DNA from: Poa pratensis | Taxonomy: Eukaryota; Streptophyta; Magnoliopsida; Poales; Poaceae | Length of the DNA: 64,000 nucleotides | Direction of reading: 5' to 3' | NCBI GenBank assembly: GCA_947311845.1 | Contig: CAMZMU010000059.1 | Location: 54,955,461 to 55,019,460 of the forward strand | Shown: positions 34,601 to 42,992 of the stretch, piece after piece | Position numbering within the stretch: the first letter of the stretch is position 1 | Layout: each line of letters opens with the position of its first letter | The notes under the pieces: generated by a model | Seen by the model: the letters and a program-made list of their open reading frames with translations, nothing else | What the model was told of the DNA's origin: nothing | Databases searched by the model: none | Position numbers and translations under genes: made by a program

Positions 34601-35335
34601 TGAATAGCTCGGCCATCTTCTTAAGTGCCCAGTCCTTGACTTTTTGCTCCATGATTTTCCGGGCAATCTTTTCTGCCTCATCTGGATCCTCCTCATCTGA
34701 ATCCACCTCTGGCGCCGGCAGGGTGAAATTAACCATGAGCTTTCTCCAAAGTCTTTCTTTGCCCTCATCGCTGACATATAGCTGTCCTTTCTCGTTTGGC
34801 CGATGCCATTCTCGAACGGTGATCGGGATGAAGTCCCTAACAAGAACTCCGCATTGCTTTACCATTTTATTTTTAACACCAGGGGGAGCAGTCGGTGTGC
34901 CGTCTTCAGCGACTCTTTCGATCGTGTACCTTTCTTGGTCGCCCAACTTTTTGGCTGGGCCTCGTTTTGTCCTTACAGAAGATTTGCTCGATCCGGAGGG
35001 CTAAAAGAAGAAAGAGCGTTAATATATGTATATAGACATCAGAGACTTAATTAATACAATCTTCGGCTTCATTAATATATGTATATGCACCTCGCCGGAG
35101 TTTGCAACATTTAATGTTCCACCGGAGCCTTCGGCTTCTCCCTCGTCGGCTTCTCCCTCGCTGACTTCTCCCTCACCCGGCCGTCGGGTTCTACCTCACC
35201 GGAGCCGTCTCTTCGGTTGAGAGACTCATCTCCCTCACCGGAGTTGTTCAAAAACTCCGTGGTGACATCGACAATATCTTCCGGCCCGCGGATTATATCC
35301 TGGAGGATATTTTCCTGATCTTCGTCTCGTTCCAT
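31646..35335 (-). pseudogene. CACTA ORF1: Transposase_24 plus Ulp1-type protease, partly intact in CACTA 2
   Basis: Exon 1 starts MERDEDQENILQDIIRGPED at 35335, just after an ATTTGCAG acceptor, and is acidic. The large exon (35002-33096) begins PSGSSKSSVRTKRGP and carries the Transposase_24-type region (CGVLVRDFIPITVREW to FIPDRED), a coiled coil (IEEELKLQKEQIAVLSQQ) and a three-fold PHQSPAQQSSSP repeat. A one-base shift in an A run near 33125 separates VGKSFLEQPSQISM and the downstream linker. The C-terminal exons are Ulp1-like: FHWILLSIQPDKSTVEVHDS (H and D of the triad, near 32100) and GSNLCGFYVCEFIR (cysteine, near 31835). The last stretch (MRETLDPKLRVGAIQEELAG) ends at 31646. Shifts also occur in exon 1, near 32360 and near 31785, so the full product is unlikely. 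Confidence 0.8.
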
Positions 35336-35452
35336 AGTTTCTGCAAATTAAGAACAATGCACAAAACTTTAGTTGGGTAACTTGTTCCATATGTCAAGAT
35401 ACATCTACAATATCATCTCATTTGCAAGAACAAATTAGAAACTTCATATGCT

Positions 35453-35543
35453 GCCGTATCGTAAACCCGTAAACTCGTAAACTCGTATCGTAAACCCGTA
35501 AACTCGTATCGTAAACCCGTAAACTGTATCGTAAACCCGCAAA
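35453..35543. repeat. Tandem repeat of CGTAAACCCGTAAACT units
   Basis: Four to five imperfect copies of a 20- to 28-bp unit containing TCGTAAACCCGTAAACTCGT occur in a row. The site is in the leader or first-intron region of ORF1. Despite the AAACCC word it is not a plant telomere repeat, whose unit is CCCTAAA. Confidence 0.7.
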
Positions 35544-35639
35544 CAAGCTCTATTTCTTAATTGGAGATACTCTAAAATATATAATGCAAACATATTTGAA
35601 CATTCAAATTTGGATTACAATCTAAATTTGGATTCAAAC

Positions 35640-35960
35640 ATATTTGTAATTTCCTATACACACTAACCTAAAATGCTATTTCCTATACAATAAAATTCTA
35701 ACACTAACCTAAAATGCTATTTCTACCAAAAAAATCCTAACACTAACCTAAAATGCTATTTCCTATACAAAACAAAATTTTCCTATACAAAAAAATCCTA
35801 TACAAAATTTTCCTATACACTAACAAAATTTTCCTATACACTAACAAAAAATTCTAACACTAACAAAATTTTCCTATACACTAACAAAAAATCCTAACAC
35901 TAACATTTCCTATACAAAAAAAATCCTAAAATCCTAAAATTCTAACAATTCTAGAAAAAT
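35640..35960 (-). repeat. AT-rich tandem repeat upstream of ORF1 exon 1 (CACTA 2)
   Basis: Words such as CTATACACTAACAAAATTTTC and CTAACACTAACCTAAAATGC recur irregularly. On the minus strand the tract precedes the ATTTGCAG acceptor near 35341, so it is likely part of a leader intron. The corresponding tract in CACTA 1 (18425-18718) has a different unit. Confidence 0.55.
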
Positions 35961-36589
35961 AGGGATAACTAACATTTTAAATTACTAAGCTAACAAAATT
36001 GACATCAATTCATTCGAAGTTCTAGAGCATCCAGGAAATTATTGGATTGGCCCGATGACGTCAAGATGACATCATCAATGGAGCTATGCTCCTGGCCGAA
36101 CTCGAATTCGACAAATTCGAACGAATTGAGACAAATTGGAAGGTGCACGAGATAGACCTAGTCTAGGCGAACCAAACGGTGGTCGCGCCGCTCCGGAAAG
36201 GTCGCCGGAGTAGCTCCGGCTACTCACAACCGCGGCGGCCGGAGTTGGCGTTCGGTGAACTTCAACCTCAGCGCAAATTGGACAAAGTGAAGTACATGAG
36301 GAGGAGCGTATGCTCACCACGAGCACGGCGGAGGCGAGTGAGGTGGACGGCGGAGCGTTGGCGGCGAGTCCCCCGACGTGCACGGGTGCGTGTGGATGCC
36401 GGCGTACGTGCGGCCGGGCTCCTCTCCCTCTCTGCAGCACGGGCGGCGCGGCGTGGGCGTCGAGGGCACCGACGTCGAGGGAGCGTCGAGGGGCGAGGTC
36501 GGGCAGCCTGACGGCGTAGTGTCGCTCAGCGTCGCCTCCGGTCTTCCTTCGTCAGTTTTGCGTGAATGAGGAAGAAGAAGGGGCCGGGG

Positions 36590-36730
36590 CAGAGTTATAG
36601 AAGGGGTCATTGGTCCCGGTTGCTCGCAAGAACCGGGACGAATGAGTGGGCAGTTAATACCAGATCAAGCGCGGGATCCACGGACTCATTGGTCCCAGTT
36701 CTTGGTAGAAACTGGGACCAAAGAGTCATT
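36590..36730 (-). promoter_or_regulatory. ORF1 promoter of CACTA 2 with internal subterminal-type array
   Basis: Inverted motifs (CATTGGTCCCGGTTGCTCGC / GAACCGGGACGAATG, then ATTGGTCCCAGTTCTTGG / CTGGGACCAAAGAG) occupy 36607-36725. A weak minus-strand TATA-like CTATAAC lies at 36593-36600. Downstream is a GC-rich leader (36560-36180) without a supported frame. Confidence 0.5.
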
Positions 36731-37155
36731 TTTCAAAATTATTTCGAACTTTTCAGTTCTGAAATTTTGTTCCCGCCTTTTTTTTTCTTATTTAGGTGTT
36801 TGGATATGAATTTCAAATGGTTTTGAATCTGAAAAGACTTTCAACATGAAAAGTTATTAAATTTGAATAAATAATCCAAAACCATTTTCTGTTTTCTAAA
36901 ATAATTATTCTAACTATACAAACTATTAACCATTTTGCCATTTTCAATTAAAAATGCATTAACTTTATTGCATATTTTGAATTGACAAAACTCACAATGC
37001 ATTAATTCATTTATCTTAATGCATTACATAAAAGGTTTAATACATTATTACACATGATACAACGTCTCACAAGCGCTTGAAAGAAACACACCCCTGATCC
37101 AACATCACCAACATTATTCTACATAAACGGACTTGCTGGCTCGAAGGCCGTAGGA

Positions 37156-37647
37156 TTAGGGGGAACGGCGGGAGGAGCCAGCCCCGTGGGCGGCCGCCCG
37201 GTTCTCGCGCGCACGTTTGCGGCGGAGGGCAAGATCCATGGAGGATGAGTCTTTCAGCGCCCAATCCAGATCGGAAGCCTCCTTCGCCTTGAGCTGGTAG
37301 GAAGTCTTGGCTCGCTGGACAGGGTAGTCGCGGACAGACTGGAAGGAGGCTTCCATGGCCTCCTGTATCTGCAACCCACAACCTTCTTCCCCGTCGTCGC
37401 TCCAGTCGAAGTCGTCGTCGTCCTCCTCCTCCGCGGGAGGAGCGGCGGCGCCTGGTGGAGGTGCAGCGGCGCCAGGTGGAGGTGCGGCGGCACCTGGTGG
37501 AGCAGGAGGCCGGTAGCTGGGCATTCCTCTCCACGCCGGGCTCGTGGGCATACGGCGGGATAGACTCCCGCGGTTGCGCCCAAGCGCGCTCTGCCGAGCA
37601 CGCTCGACCTCGTCCAGAAGGCGCTGCGGCGGGCGTGGCGGATCCAT
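37156..37647 (-). CDS. Uncharacterised 163-aa CACTA accessory protein (MDPPRPPQR type), intact
   Basis: The protein starts MDPPRPPQRLLDEVERARQS at 37647, about 60 bases downstream of a minus-strand TATA box (37705-37715). It has a basic N-terminal third, three PPGAAAP repeats (residues 50-70), an acidic block (AEEEDDDDFDWSDDGEE), an alanine- and lysine-rich helical stretch (SYQLKAKEASDLDWALKDSS) and a basic tail (RRKRARENRAAAHGAGSSRR) that could be a nuclear localisation signal. The copy in CACTA 1 preserves both ends although broken, so this is an element gene rather than a chance frame. It lies between ORF1 and TNP2 with its own promoter. I do not recognise the family; a nuclear accessory or DNA-binding role is inference. 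Confidence 0.65.
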   Translation of the reverse strand: MDPPRPPQRLLDEVERARQSALGRNRGSLSRRMPTSPAWRGMPSYRPPAPPGAAAPPPGAAAPPPGAAAPPAEEEDDDDFDWSDDGEEGCGLQIQEAMEASFQSVRDYPVQRAKTSYQLKAKEASDLDWALKDSSSMDLALRRKRARENRAAAHGAGSSRRSP

Positions 37648-37699
37648 CTCGTGGAGACGATGCGTTCGTGGCTAGGAATGGTGGATTAGGGTTTACCCC

Positions 37700-38162
37700 G
37701 TCGGCGACAATATATAAAGACCTCCAGGGCAGCGCTGGGGGAGGACACGTGCCCAGGGAAGCGCTGGGGGAGGACACGTGTCGTGACCGCAAAGCCCGTC
37801 TTTAGTCCCGGTTGGTGTTACCAACCGGGACTAAAGAAGCACACAGATCGTGTGTTTCTTTCAATCGCTTGTGAGCCGTTGGATCAGGGGTGTGTTTCTT
37901 TTGAGGGATTGTGAGCTGTTGGATCAGCAGTATCACGACCACTTCGTGAGCCACATGACCCGGTTGGTGTTACCAACCGGGACTAAAGAAGCACACGGAT
38001 CGTGTGTTTCTTTCAAGCGCTTGTGAGACGTTGGATCAGGGGTGTGTTTCTTTTGAGGGATTGTGAGCTGTTGGATCAGCAGTATCACGACCACTTCGTG
38101 AGCCACATGACCCGGTTGGTGTTACCAACCGGGACTAAAGAAGCACACGTACCCTATATATA
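37700..38162. promoter_or_regulatory. Divergent promoter with a 152-bp tandem repeat (CACTA 2)
   Basis: A minus-strand TATA (37705-37715) serves the MDPPRPPQR gene; a plus-strand TATATATA at 38155-38162 faces the other way. Between them the hairpin CGGTTGGTGTTACCAACCGG occurs at 37809, 37961 and 38113, an exact 152-bp period, each followed by GACTAAAGAAGCACAC. The two full units repeat the block that occurs once, without the hairpin, in CACTA 1 (about 20360-20475). Confidence 0.7.
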
Positions 38163-38189
38163 GCCGCCCTCCTCAGACAAGTTACTCAC

Positions 38190-38400
38190 TCACACAAAAC
38201 ATTCCAGCGTCACTCGGAGAGGCATCTTTGGGCAACCAGCGGCAAGACGTCTCTGATGACCTGCGACCGTTCCAAACGGTTGCAGATCATCAGAGACGTC
38301 TTGCCGGACGGTTGTAGATCATCAGAGACGTCTTACCGCTGCTTGGATCGAAGTGGCGCTCAAACTCACGAGCCACCGTCGGGCTGTATGCAGGGGGAAC
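38190..38400 (+). ncRNA. Candidate hairpin RNA locus in CACTA 2
   Basis: Arm 38240-38271 and arm 38275-38306 are each 32 nt and pair with one C-A mismatch and one G-U pair, leaving a three-base loop. A third related arm (about 38308-38345) can also pair with the first, extending the stem at its base (CAGCGG with CCGCTG). The stem core is AAGACGTCTCTGATGA. The fold starts about 80 bases downstream of TATATATA (38155-38162). Open frames through it are not conserved in CACTA 1. It resembles a young MIRNA or inverted-repeat siRNA locus; there is no expression evidence. Confidence 0.5.
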
Positions 38401-38537
38401 TGTGTTTGGACGGGAGGTGTGGGAGCCGACAACCACCTACCACGCGTGTTTCACCACATAAAGGTTTAATACATTACTACACATCACATAAAGGTTTAAT
38501 ACATTACATTGATTTACATAAAAGCCATGTCCCTGGC

Positions 38538-41500
38538 CTATGATCGCTTCAGCCGTAACCATGGAGCATCTTCATTATTTAACGGGATGCTTGGGTCAGT
38601 TCTCACTGTGAAGGGCGGAATTTCATCAAACTTATCATAATCTGCTGACATGTCTGTCTTGTCCTCGACTCCCACGATGTTTCTTTTCCCTGAAAGAACT
38701 ACGTGACGCTTTGGCTCATCGTCTGATGTATTCGTTTGCTTGTTTTTTCTTTTTTTCGGTCTGGAGGACATGTCCTTCACATAGAAAACCTGAGCCACAT
38801 CATTGGCTAGGACGAATGGTTCGTTCTTGTAACAACCAAGATTCTTGAGATCCACTGTTGTCATCCCGTACAGCTGGTCTACCTTTATCCCTTCTCCATT
38901 CATGTTGACCCAACTGCACCGAAACAAAGGGACCTTAAAAGTAGGTCCATAGTCAAGTTCCCATATCTCCTCTATGCGACCATAGTATGTGTCCTTTTGC
39001 CCATCGTCGTTTGTTGCATCAAAGCGGACACCACTGTTCTGGTTGGTGCTCTTTTTATCTTGGGCGATCGTGTAAAATGTATTCCCATTTATCTCGTACC
39101 CTTGGAAATTCAATACAGTCGAAGATGGTGACGCGGCCAACAAGTAGAGCTGTTCTCCGACAGTGGTGTCATTCATGAGCTGTAATCGCAACCAACTGCC
39201 GAAGGTCTCCATGTGTTTTTCTTTAATCCAGGAGTCATCCTTCCCCGGGTTCTTGGAGCGTACATAATTCTTGTGTTCCTCGATATACGGAGCCACGAAG
39301 GTGGAACTTTGTAGAACTGTGTAGTGTGCTTGAGTTAAAGAATGCCCGTCCCTACATATCAGTGCTTTCTTTCCTAGCGTGCCTTTTCCACTCAGTCTCC
39401 CCTCATGCCGCGATTCAGGAACACCAATCGGCTTAAGGTCAGGAATAAAGTCAACACAGAACTCAATGACCTCTTCTGTTCCATAGCCCCTTGAGATGCT
39501 TCCTTCTGGCCTAGCACGGTTATGAACATATTTCTTCAAGACTCCCATGAACCTCTCGAAGGGGAACATATTGTGTAGAAATACAGGACCGAGAATGGCA
39601 ATCTCGTCGCGTAGGTGAACCAGGAGATGCGTCATAATATTGAAGAATGATGGGGGGAACACCAACTCGAAGCTGACAAGACATTGGACCACAGCCTTCT
39701 GTAAACTTGGTAGAGTTACTGGATCGATGACCTTCTGAGATATTGCATTGAGGAATGCACATAGCTTCACAATGGGTACTCGAACATTTTCCGGTAGAAG
39801 CCCCCTCAATGCAACCGGAAGCAACTGCGTCATAATCACGTGGCAATCATGAGACTTCAGGTTCTGGAATTTTTTCTTTGCCATATTTATTATTCCCTTT
39901 ATATTTGACGAGAAGCCAGCCGGGACCTTGATACTGCTCAGGCATTCAAAAAAGATTTCCTTCTCTGCTTTGGTAAGAGCGTATCTGCTTAAGTATTGAC
40001 GCCCTTTATCCGTCTGCTTGTTGTATGGGTCTTTCATACGTTGCTGGTCTGCCCGTGCTTCCGGTGTATCTTTTGTCTTCCCATACACGCCCAGGAAGCC
40101 TAGCAGGTTCACGCAAAGATTCTTCGTCACGTGCATCACGTCGATTGAAGACCGGACCTCTAGGACTTTCCAATAGGGTAGCTCCCAGAATATAGAGCAC
40201 TTCTTCCATATGGGTACGTGGTTGTCAGCGTCATTCGGAACAGATAGACTGCCAGGACCCTTTCCAAAGATTACTTCTAAATCCTTGACCATGTCATATA
40301 TAACATCACCATCAGGGAGGTTAGGCTTCTTCCGGCGATCTGCCTCACCGTTGAAATGCTTGCCGGGCTTTCTTACGGCATGACCGTTCGGAAGAAATCG
40401 ACGATGCCCCAGGTACACATTCTTGTTTCCCAAATGTATACTTTCAGTCTTATCTAAACAGTGCGTGCATGCATTGTATCCCTTGTTTGACTGTCCTGAA
40501 ATGTTACTAAGAGCAGGCCAATCATTGATGGTTACGAACAGCAACGCTCGTAGGTCAAATTCCTGTTGTTTGTGCTCATCCCACACACGTACACCTGGTT
40601 CGGACCACAACTGCAAAAGTTCATCAACTAATGGCCGTAGGTACACATCAATGTCGTTGCCGGGTTGCTTCGGGCCTTGGATGAGCACTGGCATCATAAT
40701 GAACTTCCGCTTCATGCACAACCAAGGAGGAAGGTTGTAGATACATAGAGTCACGGGCCAAGTGCTATGACTGGAGCTCTGCTCCCCAAAAGGATTAAAG
40801 CCATCTGTACTTAGACCAAATCTTAAGTTCCTTGCGTCATCTGAAAATGTCGGGAACTCTCTGTCGATTTTTCTCCACTGGGACCCATCGGCGGGGTGTC
40901 TCAACTTCCCGTCTTTCTTACGCTCTTCTTTGTGCCATCGCAACAACCTGGCATGCTCTTTGTTTCTGAACAGACGTTTCAACCGTGGTATTATAGGAGC
41001 ATACCACATCACCTTAGCAGGAACCCTCTTCCGGGGGGGCTCGTCATCGCCCTCAACATCACCAGGGTCATCTTGTCTTATCTTGTACCGCAGTGCATTG
41101 CATACCGGGCATTTATCCATGTTCTCGTACTCACCGCGGTACAGGATGCAGTCATTAATGCATGCATGTATCTTCTGCACATCTAATCCTAGAGGGCAGA
41201 TAGTCTTCTTTGCTTCGTATGTAGTCTCGGGCAATTCGTTATCCTTTGGAAGCTTCGGCTTCATTATTTTCAGTAACTTCTCAAATCCCTTGTCAGAACA
41301 ACCAGTCTCTGCCTTCCATTTCAGCAGTTCCAGTGTGGTACCGAGCTTTGTGCTGCCATCTTCGCAGTTTGGGTACAGCAACTTTTTGTGATCCTCAAGC
41401 ATGGCCTCCAACTTTAGCTTCTCCTTTTCTGTATCGCATTCTCGCTTTGCATCAGAAATGACCCCACCAAGACCATCAGCGGGCTCATCTGATGCCCGAT

Positions 41501-41852
41501 GTTCACCTCTTTCTTCTTCAACGTCTTCCATAACAGTATCACCGCATTCCTCAGGGAACATAGGATAGTTGTCATCATCCTCCTCTTCTTCATTGTCTTC
41601 CATCGTAACCCCTCTTTCTCCGTGCTTGGTCCAACAATTATAGCTGGGCATGAAACCTTTCCGAATCACGTGGTCTTGAATGGTTCTCGGGTCAGGGTAC
41701 TCCCTGACGTTCCGACACTTCTCACATGGACAAGGCATAAAATTATTCACTTTGTTTGCCTCAGCCACATCGAGAAATTTATGCAGGCCTGCAATAAACT
41801 CGGAACTGCGTCGTTCGCCGTACATCCATCGCATCCGTGCATCCATCTGCAT
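38538..41852 (-). CDS. TNP2-type CACTA transposase, uninterrupted (1,104 aa)
   Basis: This is the catalytic transposase of the En/Spm superfamily, which cuts and joins element ends. The start ATG at 41852 (MQMDARMRWMYG) is chosen because the MQM start is shared with CACTA 1; an ATG one codon upstream and one at 41846 are alternatives. Domains in order: transposase-associated N-terminus with CPCEKCRN (about 5-75), an acidic linker, ACINDCILYRGEYENMDKCP (230-250), tnp2 core with GLSTDGFNPFGEQS (345-360), PKQPGNDIDVYL (395-405) and SSIDVMHVTKN (570-580), DUF4218 with HNMFPFERFMGVLKKY (760-775), DUF4216 with YYGRIEEIWELDYGPTF (955-975) and FVLANDVAQVFYVKDM. It ends APWLRLKRS. No stop or frameshift occurs along 3.3 kb, in contrast to CACTA 1. 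Which acidic residues are catalytic cannot be settled by eye. Confidence 0.9.
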   Translation of the reverse strand: MQMDARMRWMYGERRSSEFIAGLHKFLDVAEANKVNNFMPCPCEKCRNVREYPDPRTIQDHVIRKGFMPSYNCWTKHGERGVTMEDNEEEEDDDNYPMFPEECGDTVMEDVEEERGEHRASDEPADGLGGVISDAKRECDTEKEKLKLEAMLEDHKKLLYPNCEDGSTKLGTTLELLKWKAETGCSDKGFEKLLKIMKPKLPKDNELPETTYEAKKTICPLGLDVQKIHACINDCILYRGEYENMDKCPVCNALRYKIRQDDPGDVEGDDEPPRKRVPAKVMWYAPIIPRLKRLFRNKEHARLLRWHKEERKKDGKLRHPADGSQWRKIDREFPTFSDDARNLRFGLSTDGFNPFGEQSSSHSTWPVTLCIYNLPPWLCMKRKFIMMPVLIQGPKQPGNDIDVYLRPLVDELLQLWSEPGVRVWDEHKQQEFDLRALLFVTINDWPALSNISGQSNKGYNACTHCLDKTESIHLGNKNVYLGHRRFLPNGHAVRKPGKHFNGEADRRKKPNLPDGDVIYDMVKDLEVIFGKGPGSLSVPNDADNHVPIWKKCSIFWELPYWKVLEVRSSIDVMHVTKNLCVNLLGFLGVYGKTKDTPEARADQQRMKDPYNKQTDKGRQYLSRYALTKAEKEIFFECLSSIKVPAGFSSNIKGIINMAKKKFQNLKSHDCHVIMTQLLPVALRGLLPENVRVPIVKLCAFLNAISQKVIDPVTLPSLQKAVVQCLVSFELVFPPSFFNIMTHLLVHLRDEIAILGPVFLHNMFPFERFMGVLKKYVHNRARPEGSISRGYGTEEVIEFCVDFIPDLKPIGVPESRHEGRLSGKGTLGKKALICRDGHSLTQAHYTVLQSSTFVAPYIEEHKNYVRSKNPGKDDSWIKEKHMETFGSWLRLQLMNDTTVGEQLYLLAASPSSTVLNFQGYEINGNTFYTIAQDKKSTNQNSGVRFDATNDDGQKDTYYGRIEEIWELDYGPTFKVPLFRCSWVNMNGEGIKVDQLYGMTTVDLKNLGCYKNEPFVLANDVAQVFYVKDMSSRPKKRKNKQTNTSDDEPKRHVVLSGKRNIVGVEDKTDMSADYDKFDEIPPFTVRTDPSIPLNNEDAPWLRLKRS

Positions 41853-42171
41853 CATATATATAATTAAGTTTATCAAATACCATTACAATAACATCTTGAA
41901 TAGTGAAATGACCACGGTGCGGGTCGGGCATAGTTGCTAACCACGGTGCGGGTCGGGAATAGAGAAATTTATGCAGGCCTGCAATATTTCTGTATCAATT
42001 ACAGATGAAAAGGATATAGTTGCTAACCTCGGTGCGGGTCGGGCATTTCATCGAACACATCTTGTGCGTGGCAAAAGAAAAAAAAACTAGCACCTCCAGT
42101 TCCCACCAATCCAGGAAAAAAAACAGAGGAGAGAGGGGGGGTGGGGCAACAATATATAGGCAGGGGAGGGG
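41853..42171 (-). promoter_or_regulatory. TNP2 leader and TATA box of CACTA 2, with scrambled duplications
   Basis: A minus-strand TATATATTG box lies at 42150-42158, about 15 bases from the subterminal array. The leader contains three copies of ACC(A/T)CGGTGCGGGTCGGG (about 41914, 41942 and 42028) and a 24-base copy of TNP2 coding sequence (GAAATTTATGCAGGCCTGCA at about 41963) that also occurs in the gene at about 41781. The CATTTCATCGAACACATCTT word is shared with the CACTA 1 leader, but the small membrane-protein gene between leader and TNP2 is absent. Confidence 0.6.
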
Positions 42172-42418
42172 TATTGGTCCCGGTTCTTGGCACGAACCGG
42201 GACCAAAGCTCCGCGGCATGCCACGTGGTCCGGCTCTGGAGCTTTGGTCCCGGTTCTTGGCATGAACCGGGACCAATGCCCCCAACCGAACCGGGACCAA
42301 TGCCCCACGGGGCCCTGGCAGCTCGAACCGGGACCAGTGCCAGGCACTGGTCCCGGTTTTTGCCTGAACCGGGGCTAATGGCAAACAGTACTCCGGACGA
42401 ACCGGGGCTCGAAATCAT
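42172..42418. repeat. Right subterminal array of CACTA 2, truncated
   Basis: Inverted motifs TTGGTCCCGGTTCTTGGC / GAACCGGGACCAA recur through the interval, including two foldbacks with GGCACG or GGCATG loops. The array ends in GAACCGGGGCTCG with no terminal CACTAG sequence, so the end has been lost or diverged beyond recognition. Confidence 0.75.
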
Positions 42419-42992
42419 GATTAGCGTACGTACATATTAGTAATAACCGCTAATGGTGTAAACTTATATGAACACAGCATGTTCTTTACCAACTTCTAAA
42501 TTTCTGAAATTATGTTTATGGAATTGGTATAACTGTATGAGGCAATGTCAAGATTTGCAAAGTTGGAGTAAAATCACAGTCTATAGCCCGTTGATGATCA
42601 TCACGTCATATATATTGTACTCTTTTCCTTTATTAAGTTTTCCCAATGATTTCTCATAAAAAGCTATTTAATGAAACAATATAAATACAAATGTTCATCT
42701 ATACCATATCACTTTCTCCTTATAATTTTTTTCCACCAAGATTTTAAAGGAGTTTTCGATGGCAATATCACTATTATATTTATCCTCCTTTTCCCACTAG
42801 TTTTTAACAGAATAATTTTAGCAACATATTGAACTACACCCCTAGTATATTTTGTTTTCATGGAGTTTTGGAGGAGACTTTCTCAAAACTTACCAAGACA
42901 AGCATTGATGTGTGTGGGTGTGGGGCGAGGGGGGGGGGGGTGGGGGGGTGGGGGTGTGCTGTTATGATTATGTTCATCTATTTAATTCGTGC
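42419..42992. other. AT-rich spacer with a G-rich simple repeat
   Basis: The stretch is AT-rich with no supported gene. A G-rich tract with GGGTGTGGGGCGAGGGGG-type sequence occurs around 42915-42957. Similar TTTGTTTTC/GAGG-GGG-TTCATCTATTTAATTC sequence recurs near 52560-52635, so a shared repeat is likely. Confidence 0.4.

Larger units (their letters stand above)
31111..42418. mobile_element. CACTA element 2, right terminus missing
   Basis: The left end CACTAGTAGAAAATGGGCC at 31111 is followed by subterminal inverted motifs (GGTCCCGGTT / AACCGGGACCAATG). The right side carries the matching array at 42172-42410 but stops in AACCGGGGCTCG without a CACTAGT terminus, so no 3-bp duplication can be recognised. 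The gene order is that of CACTA 1 minus the exonuclease and small membrane protein. The right boundary is approximate. Confidence 0.8.

Noticed and set aside
35453..35543. Possible interstitial telomere repeat (AAACCC words)
   Set aside because: The repeat unit is longer and contains GTAAACT; it does not contain CCCTAAA tandems.
35453..35960. CRISPR-like spaced repeats
   Set aside because: The units vary in length and the spacers are repeats themselves; the context is a plant transposon.
38256..38543. Plus-strand 95-aa frame after the TATATATA box
   Set aside because: It reads through the foldback and into TNP2 antisense, and CACTA 1 has no matching frame, so a non-coding hairpin explains the site better.
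31111..42800. Right terminus of CACTA 2 at the CCCACTAGTTTTT word near 42794
   Set aside because: The orientation and flanking sequence do not match the inverted terminus, and no 3-bp duplication is present.
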